From: Ricordea florida
Lineage: Eukaryota; Cnidaria; Anthozoa; Corallimorpharia; Ricordeidae
NCBI GenBank assembly: GCA_949710005.1
Contig: OX453281.1
Location: forward strand, 21,577,061 to 21,641,060
Length of the DNA: 64,000 bases
Direction: 5' to 3'
In this document: piece after piece, positions 58,101 through 61,100 of the stretch
Numbering within the stretch: the first letter of the stretch is position 1
Layout of the letters: each line of letters starts with the position of its first letter
Made by a program: the position numbers and the translations under genes
The notes under the pieces: generated by a model
What the model saw: only the letters and a program-made list of their open reading frames with translations
Databases searched by the model: none
What the model was told of the DNA's origin: nothing

Positions 58101-61100
58101 GAACTTATTTTATACTAGACCTTGACAGTACAAGTCACGTTCCCAGTAGGGTGTGAACAACAAAACACCCACAGGAAATAACGGACAGGACATGATTAAA
58201 ATCCTGTGCTAGAAAATGTGCTGTGCTTTTGGGGCTCACGTTAAAACCGTCATCTTGATGAAGTATCACTAGCAGACGAAACCGGTCGATTAATAAACTT
58301 AGCTCTACAAGACAAATTGCTGTGTGTTGTCCACTAGGTCTCTAAGAAAAATTCAGAAAACGTGCGTGAGTCACAGTATGCACCAGAATGACTGGTTGTC
58401 AATTTGTTCAACAGGGCGTTAGGAATTGCCATGGTAGCATCATTCTTTTACATTCTGGTTATGAGGTGAGGCCGATAAGCGTCAGGGTTTAAAGTAGACT
58501 AATGCCGCGTTCACACCAACTGAACTTGTTTAGTTAAAGTAGGGTTTGAAATTTTCAGAACAGCCTCCCAAACGATTTAAGTCTAATCTTTACACATAAT
58601 GAGAAAACGAGGCTAACAGTGATTCATTAGAGATAACTTTCAAGTCAGTATAAAATTTACACGGAGCTGCTTTGCGCAAAGTGATTCCAAACTATTCCTA
58701 AACAGCTTTCAAACATGTTTAAGCTCCGGTGTGAATGCAGCATACGATCTCTAAACAGTTTTATTATATCTCTCAGTTATTACGCGCGCTGTAATTGGTC
58801 AATTTAGCAGGCTGTACTTCACTGTACGGCCCGCTAAATTCAAAAGTTTGTTTTGAGATATAATAAATATTTTACAAACCTCGTTTTCTCCGTCCGTACT
58901 GTAAGTTACGGATCCTCGTTATTTCCGCTTGGATTTATGGCCCGCGCGCTTCGTGCTTGGGGCATAAATCCGAGCGGAAAAACTCGGTCCGTAACTTACG
59001 GTACGGACCTAGAACTCGGTTAGTAAGAGGTATTTAACATATTAGGACAGTTGGCAAAAATTTTCCCCAGGAGCAAATGCTCCCCTCCTCCCCTCTCTCC
59101 CAACGCTTAATCAAAAATCACGTGGTCATTCCCTTAGTATTGCATCATGTGTGATAATGTAACTGTCTTGGAATGTCTTTAACCACAGCTTGTCCACATT
59201 CAATCTACCAAGTACCATCTGGAAACTCAGGAGAAATCAAATGAACCAGTCAAATTAGTCTCGGTAGTTTGATGTACTTACTGGGAAATACCCACATCTG
59301 CTCACAATGGAAGACACATTGCTGTTGCAAATGCTTGTTGTTTACGATGCATCACAGAAGCTGGACAGTGCCAAGAAGCTCAAAGACTGGGTCAAGCATT
59401 TTCCAAATATGGTACTAGGGGAATATTGAATCTGGACAAGCTGTGAACTTGTGTCACAAGTCTAACGTCTTGGGGGTGTCTGGTCATATCATGTGCATTA
59501 GACTTTTGTCGAGGTTGTAATGTTCAATTAAAGGGGGAGTAATAGCAAACATGTAACTGAACTTATCGTGCTCTTAATAGGTGGATTGCTGGACTGATTG
59601 TGTGGCTGACAATTTACGCTATACTGACTTTGCTTGGATTCTGTAAGTCCATTTTCATGTAATATTATGCATGGTATGCAGCCCATACTTGGAATGTTAT
59701 CATTGCTCCATATCCTTGGTCAACAAAACAGGGTAATACACCAAGACTCTTGTGTGCCTGTTGTGTTGACACTCTATGTGCATAAATACTTGCAGTAATT
59801 ATTCATTACTGAAGCCTGATTTTGGCAGACAATCCATGTTAACCTCCCACTAAGCCTCTTTCCCATATATTTTTAAATGCCCTTTGTGGCATTTAACCAT
59901 GTATGGGAATATTTAACAATTATTCGCCGAAGGCGAAGTGACTATCGGTGAATATTCACCGATAATCACTGAGCCTGAGGTGAATAATTCTTTTAGTATA
60001 AATACACAAGAGATTATTTAAAGAAAAAAAAAGAAAAGAAAAAGCATTGTACAACACGGAAAAAACTTTATTTCATCAAAAGCGCGCGAACGACTGGCAG
60101 CCATTTTGTTTGTCGAGGTGATTATCGGCTGATAATCCGAGATAGCGAACCAATCAGAGCGCGCGATTTTGTATAATCACCTGAGTATTTGTAGTAAATA
60201 TATATATGGAAACTTTATGGGTGGTTAGCGTGGATTATATGCCCTGACTTTGTGTAGGAAATATAACCTTTCACAAATCAGACAAACACATAAACACGGC
60301 CCCTAGCCCAGAAAAAAGGGAGCTTCAGAGTGTAGAGTTGGTATGAAATTCAACCTATTAAAAAGCTGTAAGGCGTCCTGTTAGGTTTTATTTGAATTAC
60401 AATAAAACACCAGTGACAGTAATATTTACAGTACTTTTTTAAACTAAGTTTTCTGTTAACCAGTGGATGTTGTTTCTGTTTGCGTGAAGTTTCAATCAGG
60501 GTGTTTTTATTTTGTTTGAATTTGACAGCTGTGTACTACAGTTGGACAAGATATCAAGATTTGAAGACCAACCCCAACGCAACCAGCAATGTTCTGTCTG
60601 TGGCTACAGGCCTTGACAGTTATGCTAACAACGCCGAAACTTGGAAATGGTTAAGTAAGTGTAACCATCCTTGGTCAATTAACCTCATAATCCTTAGGAA
60701 CTGGTCTTTGCTAACAAAGTTAGCAAAATCTTTTAATTTTTTATTACAATTCTTAATTTTGACCAAACTGTTTCATTCCTCCTTCAATCCTGGCCAAAAA
60801 TTCGCTGGACAGGACACAAAATAACATTGTCAGTGAACATTGTATTCTGCATATCTTAAACCAGTCTCCTAAATTTTTATTAACCTGTCTTTGCAATTTT
60901 AATACCCCCCCCCCCCTCCCCCCAAACAATGTTGAGAGCAACTGGAATCATTCGGACTGTAGATAAACACAGCATCGTATCAACATTGCATGGGGAGGGG
61001 GGCGTGGAAATAGTTCGTGATCAAATTTGCAAATCGTCCCAGTATTTTTGGCCAGGATTGAAGATTTCAAGACCAACCCCAAAGCAACCAGCAATGTTCT

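Larger units (their letters stand above)
57986..58336. mobile_element. Short element with inverted hammerhead-like terminal repeats
   Basis: Left arm (57986-58069) and right arm (58253-58336) are inverse copies: TAGTGGGCAGCACACAGTAA facing TGCTGTGTGTTGTCCACTA, with AATCGACCGGTTTCGTCTGC shared. Each arm holds a hammerhead-like core. The layout suggests the inverted pLTRs of a Penelope-like element with the body lost. Confidence 0.7.
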
